Assembly: GCA_031264885.1 (NCBI GenBank)
Contig: JAISDM010000307.1
Span: 1 to 12,937, forward strand
From: Peptococcaceae bacterium
GTDB taxonomy: Bacteria; Bacillota; Peptococcia; DRI-13; UBA5745
Length of the DNA: 12,937 bases
Reading direction: 5' to 3'
Both the position numbers and the translations under genes were made by a program. This document shows positions 1 to 7,700 of the stretch, piece by piece; the first letter of the stretch is position 1; every line of letters begins with the position of its first letter. A model generated the notes under the pieces. It searched no databases. It saw only the letters and a program-made list of their open reading frames with translations, and had not been told where the DNA came from.

Positions 1-6
1 TTTACC

Positions 7-65
7 GGGGACGGGCGGCAGGATGCCGCCCCTGCGGATGCGTGATTCCGGGATTGATCAGGAAC
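7..65. repeat. Dispersed hairpin repeat, copy 1
   Basis: This unit matches positions 129-187 at a fixed offset of 122 bases, with about six mismatches over 59 bases. Its core is a perfect 8-bp inverted repeat, GGGCGGCA (13-20) and TGCCGCCC (24-31), around a GGA loop. The core is followed by a shared tail containing GTGATTCCGGG. There is no T-run after the hairpin, so it is not a classical intrinsic terminator. A third, shorter copy of the core lies at 9921-9939. The unit looks like a member of a non-coding intergenic repeat family; no family name can be assigned from the sequence alone. Confidence 0.8.
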
Positions 66-83
66 GCGAAAGAAGGGACGTGG

Positions 84-104
84 ATTCCGGGACACGCCCG
101 GAAT
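84..104. repeat. Inverted repeat between the two repeat copies
   Basis: ATTCCGGG (84-91) and CCCGGAAT (97-104) form a perfect 8-bp stem around the five-base loop ACACG. The left arm echoes the ATTCCGGG tail of the flanking repeats, so it probably belongs to the same composite repeat island. No T-run follows. It is most likely a structural repeat; a regulatory role is possible but nothing supports one. Confidence 0.7.
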
Positions 105-128
105 GACATGATATGATGGTTCCCGGAC

Positions 129-187
129 GGGGGCGGGCGGCAGGATGCCGCCCCTACGGATGTGTGATTCCGGGTTTGATCTGGAAT
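129..187. repeat. Dispersed hairpin repeat, copy 2
   Basis: This is the second copy of the unit at 7-65. The stem arms are GGGCGGCA (135-142) and TGCCGCCC (146-153) with a GGA loop, identical to copy 1. The tail through GGAATG is also shared. The differences are scattered single substitutions, as expected from an old duplication or two independent insertions of one family. It ends about 25 bases upstream of the -35 box of the promoter at 213. Confidence 0.8.
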
Positions 188-212
188 GTCGGGGTCGATT
201 CGCGTGGGCCGG

Positions 213-241
213 TTGACAGGAGAAATTTTTTGGCATACAAT
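213..241 (+). promoter_or_regulatory. Sigma-A type promoter upstream of purA
   Basis: A perfect -35 box TTGACA (213-218) is separated by exactly 17 bases from TACAAT (236-241), five of six matches to the -10 consensus. Transcription should begin around 248-249. It is the only strong promoter I see in the first 400 bases and probably drives the purA-glnA run, but a terminator at 297-337 lies in the transcript ahead of purA. It could instead serve a short RNA ending near 340. Confidence 0.8.
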
Positions 242-267
242 AGTTTTCGTAAGGAAAAGATTCATTG

Positions 268-312
268 AATAAGGCGGGGTGCTTTGTATGAGTTTTAAAT
301 AAGGCGGGTGCT
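268..312 (+). repeat. Direct repeat supplying two possible terminator arms
   Basis: AATAAGGCGG occurs at 268-277 and again at 298-307, in both cases followed by a G-rich stretch and TGCT. Either copy is complementary over 10 bases to CCGCCTTATT at 326-335. The second copy gives the compact hairpin; the first would enclose a loop of about 48 nt. The two pairings exclude one another. Confidence 0.7.
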
Positions 313-340
313 GTGGAAGTGACGGCCGCCTTATTTTTTC
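297..340 (+). terminator. Intrinsic terminator in the purA leader
   Basis: AAATAAGGCGG (297-307) pairs perfectly over 11 bases with CCGCCTTATTT (326-336) around an 18-base loop. The 3' arm runs straight into a T tract, giving TTATTTTTT at 331-339. This is a convincing rho-independent terminator. It lies downstream of the promoter at 213-241 and about 70 bases upstream of the purA start, with no gene upstream in the window for it to terminate. It is therefore either an attenuator for purA and the genes behind it or the end of a short RNA. Confidence 0.8.
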
Positions 341-409
341 GTGTAAGCGGGCGGACGGCGCGGAGGGACTGCGCGGGTGACCGCGGTTGTTTTATTAAGG
401 AGGGAATCA

Positions 410-1693
410 ATGTTAAGCGCGATTGTGGGAATCAATTGGGGCGACGAGGGCAAGGGCAGGATGGTGGATCTGCTGGGCGCCGATTATGATGTGGTGGTGC
501 GGTATCAGGGCGGCAACAACGCCGGCCATACGGTGATCAATGATAAGGGGAAATTCATTCTGAATCTGCTGCCGTCGGGGATCCTCCGGGAGGATACGGT
601 CAATGTCATGGGGGTCGGCATGGTGGTGGACATTGAGCATCTCTGCGGCGAAATCCGCGCTCTTGAGAGCAAAGGGATCCGGATCACGCCGGACAATCTG
701 ATGATCAGCGACAAGGCTGCCGTTTGTATGCCGTACCACGTGGATTTGGATGTCTTGGAGGAGGAGCGGCTGGGCGACCGGAAGCAGGGGTCTACCAAGC
801 GCGGCATCGCGCCCGCGTACTCGGATAAGTACATGCACAAGAGCATCCGGATGGGGGATCTGCTCTTCCCCGGAACTTTGGGGGATAAACTAGCGAACAT
901 TCTGGAGTGGAAGAATCTTATGATCGCGGGCGGCTACGGCCAGGAGCCTTTCGAGGTGAGGAACGGTGAGACGGCGGGGTGGCTGCGCCGGTTCGGGGAG
1001 CCGCTGATCCCCTTTATCCGCGATACGGGCCGGTATCTTTCCGAGGCGGCCGCGGCGGGAAAAAACATATTGTTCGAGGCGCAGCTGGGCGCGTTGCGGG
1101 ACATTGATTACGGGATACATCCTTATACGACGTCCTCCCAGACGCTGGCTTCTTACGCGGGGACCGGCGCGGGGATCCCCGGCGCCAGGCTGGACCGGGT
1201 CATCGGCGTCATAAAGGCATATTCCAGCAGCGTGGGGGGCGGGCCCTTCGTCACGGAGATGGAGGGCGCGGAAGCGGAAGCCCTCCGGGAAGCCGGCGGC
1301 GAGTACGGCGCTGCTACGGGCAGGCCGCGCCGGGTGGGCGCCTTTGATATTCCCGCTTCCCGATATGGCGTAAAAACCCAGGGCGCTGACTGTCTTGCTT
1401 TGACCAAGCTGGACGTGCTGGCGTATATGGACAAAATCCCCATATGTGTGGCTTATGAGGTCAACGGTGAACGGACGGAGCGTTTCGTCACCGGAGACGA
1501 GTTAGAGGCGGCGAAACCGATTTATGAATACGCGGAGGGATTCAAACAGGACATTTCCCAATGCAGGCGCAAGTCGGATCTGCCGAAAGCGGCGGCGGAT
1601 TATATCCGGCGCCTGGAGGAAGCCGTGGGCTGCGCGATCCGCTATGTGTCCGTGGGACCCAAAAGAGAAGACTATATTGATATGAGCCGCTGA
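410..1693 (+). CDS. purA: Adenylosuccinate synthetase
   Basis: PurA joins IMP and aspartate using GTP to give adenylosuccinate, the first committed step of AMP synthesis in the cytoplasm. The product is 427 residues, close to the usual length of about 430. The N-terminal signature WGDEGKG lies at residues 10-16, with the catalytic Asp at 12 and the conserved NNAGH His at 40. Further family blocks follow: STKRGIAPAYSDK near 140, GRPRR-G-FD near 310, TKLDVL and the C-terminal VSVGPKRE. Some blocks differ from the common form, for example SVGGGPF where GKGPF is usual. I chose ATG 410 because AAGGAGGG (397-404) precedes it by five bases; an in-frame GTG at 377 would add 11 non-family residues and has no ribosome site. 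glnA follows after 11 bases, so the two are surely co-transcribed. Confidence 0.96.
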   Translation: MLSAIVGINWGDEGKGRMVDLLGADYDVVVRYQGGNNAGHTVINDKGKFILNLLPSGILREDTVNVMGVGMVVDIEHLCGEIRALESKGIRITPDNLMISDKAAVCMPYHVDLDVLEEERLGDRKQGSTKRGIAPAYSDKYMHKSIRMGDLLFPGTLGDKLANILEWKNLMIAGGYGQEPFEVRNGETAGWLRRFGEPLIPFIRDTGRYLSEAAAAGKNILFEAQLGALRDIDYGIHPYTTSSQTLASYAGTGAGIPGARLDRVIGVIKAYSSSVGGGPFVTEMEGAEAEALREAGGEYGAATGRPRRVGAFDIPASRYGVKTQGADCLALTKLDVLAYMDKIPICVAYEVNGERTERFVTGDELEAAKPIYEYAEGFKQDISQCRRKSDLPKAAADYIRRLEEAVGCAIRYVSVGPKREDYIDMSR

Positions 1694-1704
1694 GGAGGGA
1701 ATAT

Positions 1705-3042
1705 ATGTCAACCACCGTTCAAGAAGTCATAAATTTTGTAAAAGACGAAAAAAACGACATTAAGTTCATCCGGCTTGTTTTTTGCGATTTGTTCGGGCAG
1801 CAGAAGAATATTTCGATTATGCCGGACGAATTGCCGCAAGCCTTTGCGGAGGGCATTTCATTTGACTCCAACGCCATTCACGGGTTCGGCGACGTGACCC
1901 GGTCGGATCTGCTGCTGGTTCCGGATCCGGACACACTGGCGGTGCTGCCCTGGCGGCCTCAGCAGGGGCGGGTGGTTCGGTTTTACTGCCGGATCCGGAG
2001 GCCCAGCGGCGGCGATTTTACTTATGACACCCGGGGGATTCTGGAACGGATCACCGGCAAATACCGGGAGAAAGGCTATACCTTCAGGGTCGGCGTGGAA
2101 TGTGAGTTTTACCTGTTTAAGACGGACATGGACGGGGAGGTCACGGACATCCCCTATGACAACGGCAGTTACTTGGACATCAGCCCTCTGGACAAGGCGG
2201 AGAACATCCGGCGGGAGATCTGCTTCTGTCTGGAGGACATGGGCATCAAGCCGGAGAGCTCCCATCACGAGCAGGGCCCCGGGCAAAACGAGATCGACTT
2301 CAAATTCTCGGACGCCCTGGCCAGCGCGGACAACATTCAGACCTTCAAGACTGTGGCCAAGTCCATCTCCGCCCTCAACGGCCTGTACGCTTCCTTCCTG
2401 CCGAAGCCTCTGGACGGGAAAAGCGGCAACGGGCTTCATATCAATATATCCCTGCTGTGCGGCGGCGTTAACATCTTCAAGGACTTCAAGAGCGGTCACG
2501 CCAGCACGGCGGAGAGCTTCACCGCCGGAGTGCTGGAGAAAGCCGCGGAAATGACGGTTTTTTTGAATCCCATCGTCAATTCCTATCAGAGGCTGGGCGC
2601 CTTTGAGGCGCCGAAGTATGTGTCCTGGTCTCACGAGAACCGCTCCCAGCTGATCCGGATACCGGCGGCGAAGGGGGAGAAAGTCCGGATGGAGCTCAGA
2701 TCCCCTGATCCCGCGGCCAATCCATACTTGGCCATGGCGCTGATCATCGGCGCGGGGATGGAGGGCATCGACAAGGGCCTGACCCTTCCCGAGGAGGTCA
2801 AGGTGGATCTGTATACGGCGGACAAGGGCGTCACTTCCGCTTTGACCCGCCTGCCCCAGACCCTTCATGAGGCGGTGGAGCTGGCGAAGGGCTCCGAATT
2901 CATGCGCGCCTGCCTGGGAGACGAGGTGTTCGAGCGGTACATCGAAATCAAAGAGAAGGAAGCCGAAGCGATGTTCAAACTGTCCTTATCGGGGCAGGAG
3001 AAGCCGGATCCGAACCGTGAGAAGTATTTCAAAATCGTATAG
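1705..3042 (+). CDS. glnA: Glutamine synthetase, type I
   Basis: GlnA makes glutamine from glutamate, ammonia and ATP, and forms dodecamers in the cytoplasm. The product is 445 residues, almost the length of the Bacillus subtilis enzyme. Metal- and substrate-binding blocks are visible: ECEF with Glu132 and Glu134, HHEQGPGQNEIDF with Glu189 and Glu196, NGLHINISL with His245, NPIVNSYQRL near 288, and ENRSQLIRIP followed by RMELRSPDPAANPYLAMA. The C-terminus lacks the adenylylation-type tyrosine loop, which fits the GSI-alpha group regulated by feedback and protein partners. The position matching Arg62 of B. subtilis, linked to feedback control, appears to be Asp63. The ribosome site GAGGAGGG overlaps the purA stop, and the next gene starts nine bases after this one. 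Neighbours carAB use its product. Confidence 0.96.
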   Translation: MSTTVQEVINFVKDEKNDIKFIRLVFCDLFGQQKNISIMPDELPQAFAEGISFDSNAIHGFGDVTRSDLLLVPDPDTLAVLPWRPQQGRVVRFYCRIRRPSGGDFTYDTRGILERITGKYREKGYTFRVGVECEFYLFKTDMDGEVTDIPYDNGSYLDISPLDKAENIRREICFCLEDMGIKPESSHHEQGPGQNEIDFKFSDALASADNIQTFKTVAKSISALNGLYASFLPKPLDGKSGNGLHINISLLCGGVNIFKDFKSGHASTAESFTAGVLEKAAEMTVFLNPIVNSYQRLGAFEAPKYVSWSHENRSQLIRIPAAKGEKVRMELRSPDPAANPYLAMALIIGAGMEGIDKGLTLPEEVKVDLYTADKGVTSALTRLPQTLHEAVELAKGSEFMRACLGDEVFERYIEIKEKEAEAMFKLSLSGQEKPDPNREKYFKIV

Positions 3043-3051
3043 GGGGGCAGC

Positions 3052-3621
3052 ATGGATAGCGCTTTAATCGTTTCAAGCACGGAGAAAAGCATATCTTATT
3101 TGACGGATATACTTGAACAGGCCGCTATCATGAGGATTGCCACCGTCGGAACCGCGGGGGAAGCCAGACGGATCCTGATTCACAACGACTACGACCTGTG
3201 TGTGATCAACGGGCCTCTGCCGGATGAGTTCGGGGAGGCGCTGGCCCGCGGCATCGCCGCCAAAGGGATCGCCGAGGTCATTTTAATCGTCCGGTCGGAG
3301 CTTTTTGACGAGATATCGCACAAAGTCGAGGATTACGGGGTCATCGCGGTGTCCAAACCTGTCAGCCGGGCCATGCTGTGGAACGCGCTGAAGGTTTCGC
3401 GGGCCGTTCATAAAAGATTGCAGACGGCGCGGAATGAAAACACGAGGCTTCTGCAGAAGATGGAGGATATCCGCGTGATCGACCGGGCCAAATGTGTGCT
3501 GATCTCCAGCCTGGCCATGACGGAGCCGGAAGCGCACAAATATATTGAAAAACAGGCGATGGATATGCGGATTACAAAGAAAGCGGTCGCCGAGGCGGTT
3601 TTAAAGACTTACGAGAACTGA
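3052..3621 (+). CDS. ANTAR-domain antiterminator with degenerate receiver
   Basis: This 189-residue protein has a receiver-like fold (about 1-120), a short coiled linker and a C-terminal ANTAR domain (about 130-189). The ANTAR block shows the family pattern: RAKCVLISSLAMTEPEAHKYI, then AMDMRITKKAVAEAVL. ANTAR proteins bind paired hairpins in nascent RNA and prevent terminator formation. The receiver lacks the usual acidic pair near the N-terminus (IVSSTE instead of V-D-D-E). Where the phosphoacceptor Asp is expected, in DLCVINGPLPD, it has Asn53. The conserved Lys102-Pro103 remains. Classical phosphorylation is therefore unlikely. The position directly behind glnA recalls the glnA-nitR arrangement described in solventogenic clostridia, so a nitrogen-control role is a reasonable inference. 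The start uses a G-rich site (3041-3047) overlapping the glnA stop. Confidence 0.88.
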   Translation: MDSALIVSSTEKSISYLTDILEQAAIMRIATVGTAGEARRILIHNDYDLCVINGPLPDEFGEALARGIAAKGIAEVILIVRSELFDEISHKVEDYGVIAVSKPVSRAMLWNALKVSRAVHKRLQTARNENTRLLQKMEDIRVIDRAKCVLISSLAMTEPEAHKYIEKQAMDMRITKKAVAEAVLKTYEN

Positions 3622-3664
3622 AGATTTGCGAGTTCAAAACAGTGTCGCTGGGGGGGAATGGCGG

Positions 3665-4777
3665 ATGAACGACAAGATATATCTCACGCTCGAAAACGGA
3701 AAGATATTCGAGGGCAAGCGCTTCGGCGCGGAAGGTGAAGTGGTGGGGGAGCTGGTTTTTACCACGGGGATGACCGGTTACCTGGAAACCCTCACCGATA
3801 AGAGTTATTACGGGCAGATCATCGCTCAGACGTTTCCGCTGATCGGCAATTATGGGGTCATACCGGAGGATTTCGAGGGTTCGCGTGTTTACGCCAGGGG
3901 ATATATCGTCAGACAAGGGTGTCGGGAACCCTCCAATTTCAGGAGCGAGGGAGATCTTGACGCCTTTTTAAAAACCCAGAATATTGTGGGCCTGCGGGAC
4001 ATCGACACCCGGGAGCTGACCAAGATCATCCGGCAAAACGGCGTGATGAACGGGAAGATATCCAGGGAGCTCACGCCTGGGGATATGGAGGAGATCCGTG
4101 CCTTCAGGATCGAGGACGCGGTGGCGGGGGTCTCGGTCCGGGCGCCCTATGTCCAGGCCCCCGGCGGCCGGGACGGCGGCGGCGCGAGGTTCCGGGTGGC
4201 CCTGCTGGATCTGGGGCTGAAGGAGAACATCAAACGGGAACTGGTGAAGCGGAACTGCGAGGTGACGGTTTATCCCTACGACACCAAGGCGGAGGGGATT
4301 TTGGGCAAAAACCCGGACGGGATCATGCTGTCCAACGGGCCGGGGGATCCCGCCGAGAATGTGGGCGTCATCCGGGAGCTGCGGAAGCTGGCGGAGTCCG
4401 GCGTACCCATATTCGGGATCTGCCTGGGGCATCAGCTGCTGGCGCTGGCGCGGGGGTTCAGGACCGAGAAGCTCAAGTACGGGCACAGAGGGGCGAATCA
4501 GCCCGCAAAGAACCTGCTGACGGGCCGGACGTATATTACCAGCCAGAACCACGGCTACGCGGTGGTGTCGGACAGCATCGATCCCGGGAGGGCTCAGGAA
4601 TGGTTCGTGAATGTGAACGACCGCACCTGCGAGGGGATTTTGTACCGGAATACGCCGATTTTTTCCGTGCAGTTCCATCCGGAGGCATGCGGCGGGCCCC
4701 GGGACACGTCGTTTTTGTTCGACCAATTTATGGATATGATGGAGGTGAGGAAACATGCCTCTGAACCCATCCATTAA
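3665..4777 (+). CDS. carA: Carbamoyl-phosphate synthase small (glutaminase) subunit
   Basis: CarA hydrolyses glutamine and channels ammonia to CarB for carbamoyl phosphate, the precursor of pyrimidines and arginine. The 370-residue product has the N-terminal CPSase domain (TGMTGYLETLTDKSYYGQI and IGNYG, about 30-65). The C-terminal class I amidotransferase domain has the nucleophile Cys253 in GICLGHQ, preceded by LSNGPGDP, and His338 and Glu340 in FHPEACGGP. All triad residues are present. I chose ATG 3665 because a seven-G ribosome site (3650-3656) sits eight bases upstream; an in-frame TTG at 3626 would add 13 unrelated residues. The 3' end overlaps carB by 23 bases, which suggests translational coupling of the two subunits. 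Confidence 0.96.
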   Translation: MNDKIYLTLENGKIFEGKRFGAEGEVVGELVFTTGMTGYLETLTDKSYYGQIIAQTFPLIGNYGVIPEDFEGSRVYARGYIVRQGCREPSNFRSEGDLDAFLKTQNIVGLRDIDTRELTKIIRQNGVMNGKISRELTPGDMEEIRAFRIEDAVAGVSVRAPYVQAPGGRDGGGARFRVALLDLGLKENIKRELVKRNCEVTVYPYDTKAEGILGKNPDGIMLSNGPGDPAENVGVIRELRKLAESGVPIFGICLGHQLLALARGFRTEKLKYGHRGANQPAKNLLTGRTYITSQNHGYAVVSDSIDPGRAQEWFVNVNDRTCEGILYRNTPIFSVQFHPEACGGPRDTSFLFDQFMDMMEVRKHASEPIH

Positions 4778-7700
4778 GCGGGTGCTGCTGATCGGCTCCG
4801 GGCCCATTGTGATCGGGCAGGCCGCGGAGTTCGATTACGCGGGCACACAGGCTTGCCGGGTGCTGCGGGAGGACGGGGTGGAGATCGTTTTGGTCAACTC
4901 CAACCCCGCGACGATTATGACGGACAACGGGATGGCGGACAAAATCTACATCGAGCCGCTGACTTTGACCACGGTGAAGCGGATCATAGAGAAAGAGCGG
5001 CCGGACAGTATTTTGTCGGGACTGGGAGGGCAGACGGGCCTGACGTTGTGCATGCAGCTGGCCAGGGACGGCTTCCTGGACAAAATGGGGGTGCGGCTTC
5101 TGGGCTCATCCCCGGAGACCATCGATATGGCGGAAGACCGGCAAATGTTTAAGGAGACCATGCAATCCATCGGCCAGCCGGTGATCCCATCGGTGGTCGC
5201 CACGGAGCTGGACACCGCCCTGGAATTCGCCGAAACCAACGGTTATCCGGTGATCATCCGTCCCGCCTTCACCTTGGGCGGCAGCGGCGGCGGCATCGCG
5301 GGCAGCGCGGCTGAACTGAGGGAGATCGCGGGCAACGGGCTGGCGGTGTCGCCCATCCATCAGATTCTGGTGGAAAAAAGCATCGCCGGCTGGAAAGAGA
5401 TCGAGTTCGAGGTGATGCGGGATAAGCTGGGCAATGTGATCTCTGTCTGCTCCATGGAGAATTTCGATCCGGTGGGGGTGCATACGGGGGACAGCGTGGT
5501 CGTCGCCCCGGCGGTGACTCTGGCGGACCGGGAGTATCAGATGCTGCGCTCGGCGGCGCTGGACATCATCACCGCCCTGGGGGTGGAGGGGGGCTGCAAC
5601 TGCCAGTTCGGGCTGTATCCCCATTCCTTCGAGTATGTGGTCATTGAGGTGAACCCCAGGGTATCCCGCTCATCGGCGCTGGCTTCCAAGGCCACGGGCT
5701 ATCCCATCGCGAAGGTGGCCACGAAGATCGCGCTGGGCTACACATTGGATGAGATCCCGAACGCCGTCACCGGACAGACCTACGCGGCTTTCGAGCCGGC
5801 CATCGACTATGTGGCGGTCAAGTTCCCCAAATGGCCCTTCGATAAGTTTGTGTACGCCAAGCGGGATCTGGGCACTCAGATGAAGGCCACGGGCGAAGTG
5901 ATGAGCATGGCGGATACATTCGAGGGGGCGCTGTTAAAGGCGGTCCGGGGCGCGGAGATAGGGATCCAGACATTGGAGCTGCCTAAGCTGAAGCGGCTGA
6001 CGGACGGGGAGATTCGTCTCTTGCTCCGCAAGGCCACGGACGAGCGGGTATTCGTGGTGTACGAGGCCATACTGAGGGGCATGGACATAGACGGGATCAG
6101 CCGGATCACGGATATCGACAAATGGTTCCTCCATAAGATGGCCAACCTAAGGGATTACGCGCCGCCGGAAACCCCGCCGGTCTACAAGATGGTGGATACC
6201 TGCGGCGGCGAGTTCGCGGCGGAGACCCCGTACTTCTACGCCATTGACAGGGGCGGCGAGAATGAGGCGCTGGAATTGGCGGAGAAAAGCCGGAGGGAGC
6301 GGGTGCTGGTGCTGGGCTCCGGGCCCATCCGCATCGGACAGGGGATCGAGTTCGACTACGCCTGTGTCCACTGTGTGGAGACCCTGAAAAAAATGGGCTA
6401 TGAAGTGATTGTGATCAACAACAACCCGGAGACGGTGTCCACGGATTTTGACATCGCGGACCGGCTGTACTTCGAGCCGCTGAGCATCCGGGACGTGATG
6501 GGGGTCGTGGATCTGGAGAAGCCCATAGGCGTCATCGTCGCCTTCGGCGGCGGCACGGCCATCAAGCTCACTCAGCAGCTGGCCGGAAACGGGATCCCCA
6601 TCCTCGGCACATCCGCGGAGGCCATTGATATATGCGAGGACCGGGGGCGCTTCGACGCGCTGCTGGAGAGTCTGAACCTGAAGCGGCCCAAGGGATTCAG
6701 CGTCATGACCCTGGAGGGCGCTCTGGACGCCGCCGCTGATTTGGGTTACCCCGTGCTGCTGCGGCCTTCCTATGTGCTGGGGGGCCAGAATATGATCATC
6801 GCTTTCTCGCCTGAGGATGTTCGGGAATATATGGAGATCATTTTGACTCAGAAGCAGGACAATCCGGTGCTGATCGACAAATACCTCAGCGGGCGGGAGA
6901 TTGAGGTGGACGCCATCTGCGACGGTGAGGAGGTGCTGATCCCTGGCATCATGGAACACATCGAGCGCACGGGGATCCATTCCGGGGACAGCATCGCGGT
7001 CTATCCGCCCATACACATCGACGACGGTCTGGCGAACCGGATCCTGGAGGAAACAGCCAAGATCTGTCTCCGGCTGGAATGCCGGGGGCTGATCAACATC
7101 CAGTACATCATTGTGGGGGGCGGGATTTATGTGATCGAGGTCAACCCCCGGGCTTCCAGAACAGTGCCGTATCTGAGCAAGGTGACCGGCGTGCCTATGT
7201 GCGAGCTGGCCACGAAGACGAGCATGGGCCTCCGGCTGGCGGATTTGGGCTATGGGGCGGGGATCTATAAGGCGCCCCCCTATACCGCCGTAAAAGTACC
7301 GGTGTTTTCCTTCGAGAAGCTGACCGACGTGGATACTCAGTTGGGTCCGGAGATGAAGTCCACGGGAGAGGTGCTGGGGATCGGAAAGAATCTGAAAGAG
7401 GCTCTGTACAAGGGACTGATCGCGGCGGGCTACTACTTGGGCAAGAAGGGCGGCGTATTTATGACCGTCCGGGACAGCGACAAAACGGAGATATCCTATG
7501 TGGCCAAGAAATTCGCGGATTTGGGCTTTTCTCTGTACGCCACGCCGGGCACGGCTAAGGTACTCCAGAGCGCCGGTCTGCGGGTGGAGACGGTCAATAA
7601 GATTTATCAGTCGGCGGAACACAACACCATGCATCTGCTGGAAAGCGGCAAACTGGCTTACATTATATCCACGTCCGAGAAGGGCCGCGATCCCGCCAAG

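Larger units (their letters stand above)
249..340 (+). ncRNA. Candidate leader RNA or small RNA ahead of purA
   Basis: The RNA that would begin near 249 and stop at the terminator around 337-340 is about 90 nt. It has no convincing coding capacity beyond a four-codon frame, ATG AGT TTT AAA TAA, at 288-302. The stop codon of that frame falls inside the 5' arm of the terminator stem. I do not recognise a known riboswitch: no purine-riboswitch core, no T-box and no clear pair of ANTAR-type hexaloop hairpins. It may be an attenuated leader for purA or a stand-alone small RNA. The call rests only on the promoter and terminator positions. Confidence 0.35.

Noticed and set aside
2..265. An 87-codon minus-strand frame at the window start
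   Set aside because: It is made almost entirely of the repeat copies and the promoter region read backwards, has no ribosome site and resembles no family.
249..340. Purine riboswitch, T-box or ANTAR-target leader upstream of purA
   Set aside because: I could not find the conserved core sequences or the paired hexaloop hairpins; only a promoter and a terminator can be supported.
377..409. Upstream GTG start for purA
   Set aside because: The added residues are not family-like, and the strong ribosome site precedes ATG 410.
1858..2868. A 336-codon minus-strand frame opposite glnA
   Set aside because: It is a codon-bias shadow of glnA with no domain or ribosome site.
3626..3664. Upstream TTG start for carA
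   Set aside because: The extension is unrelated to CarA and has no ribosome site, while ATG 3665 has a G-rich site at proper spacing.
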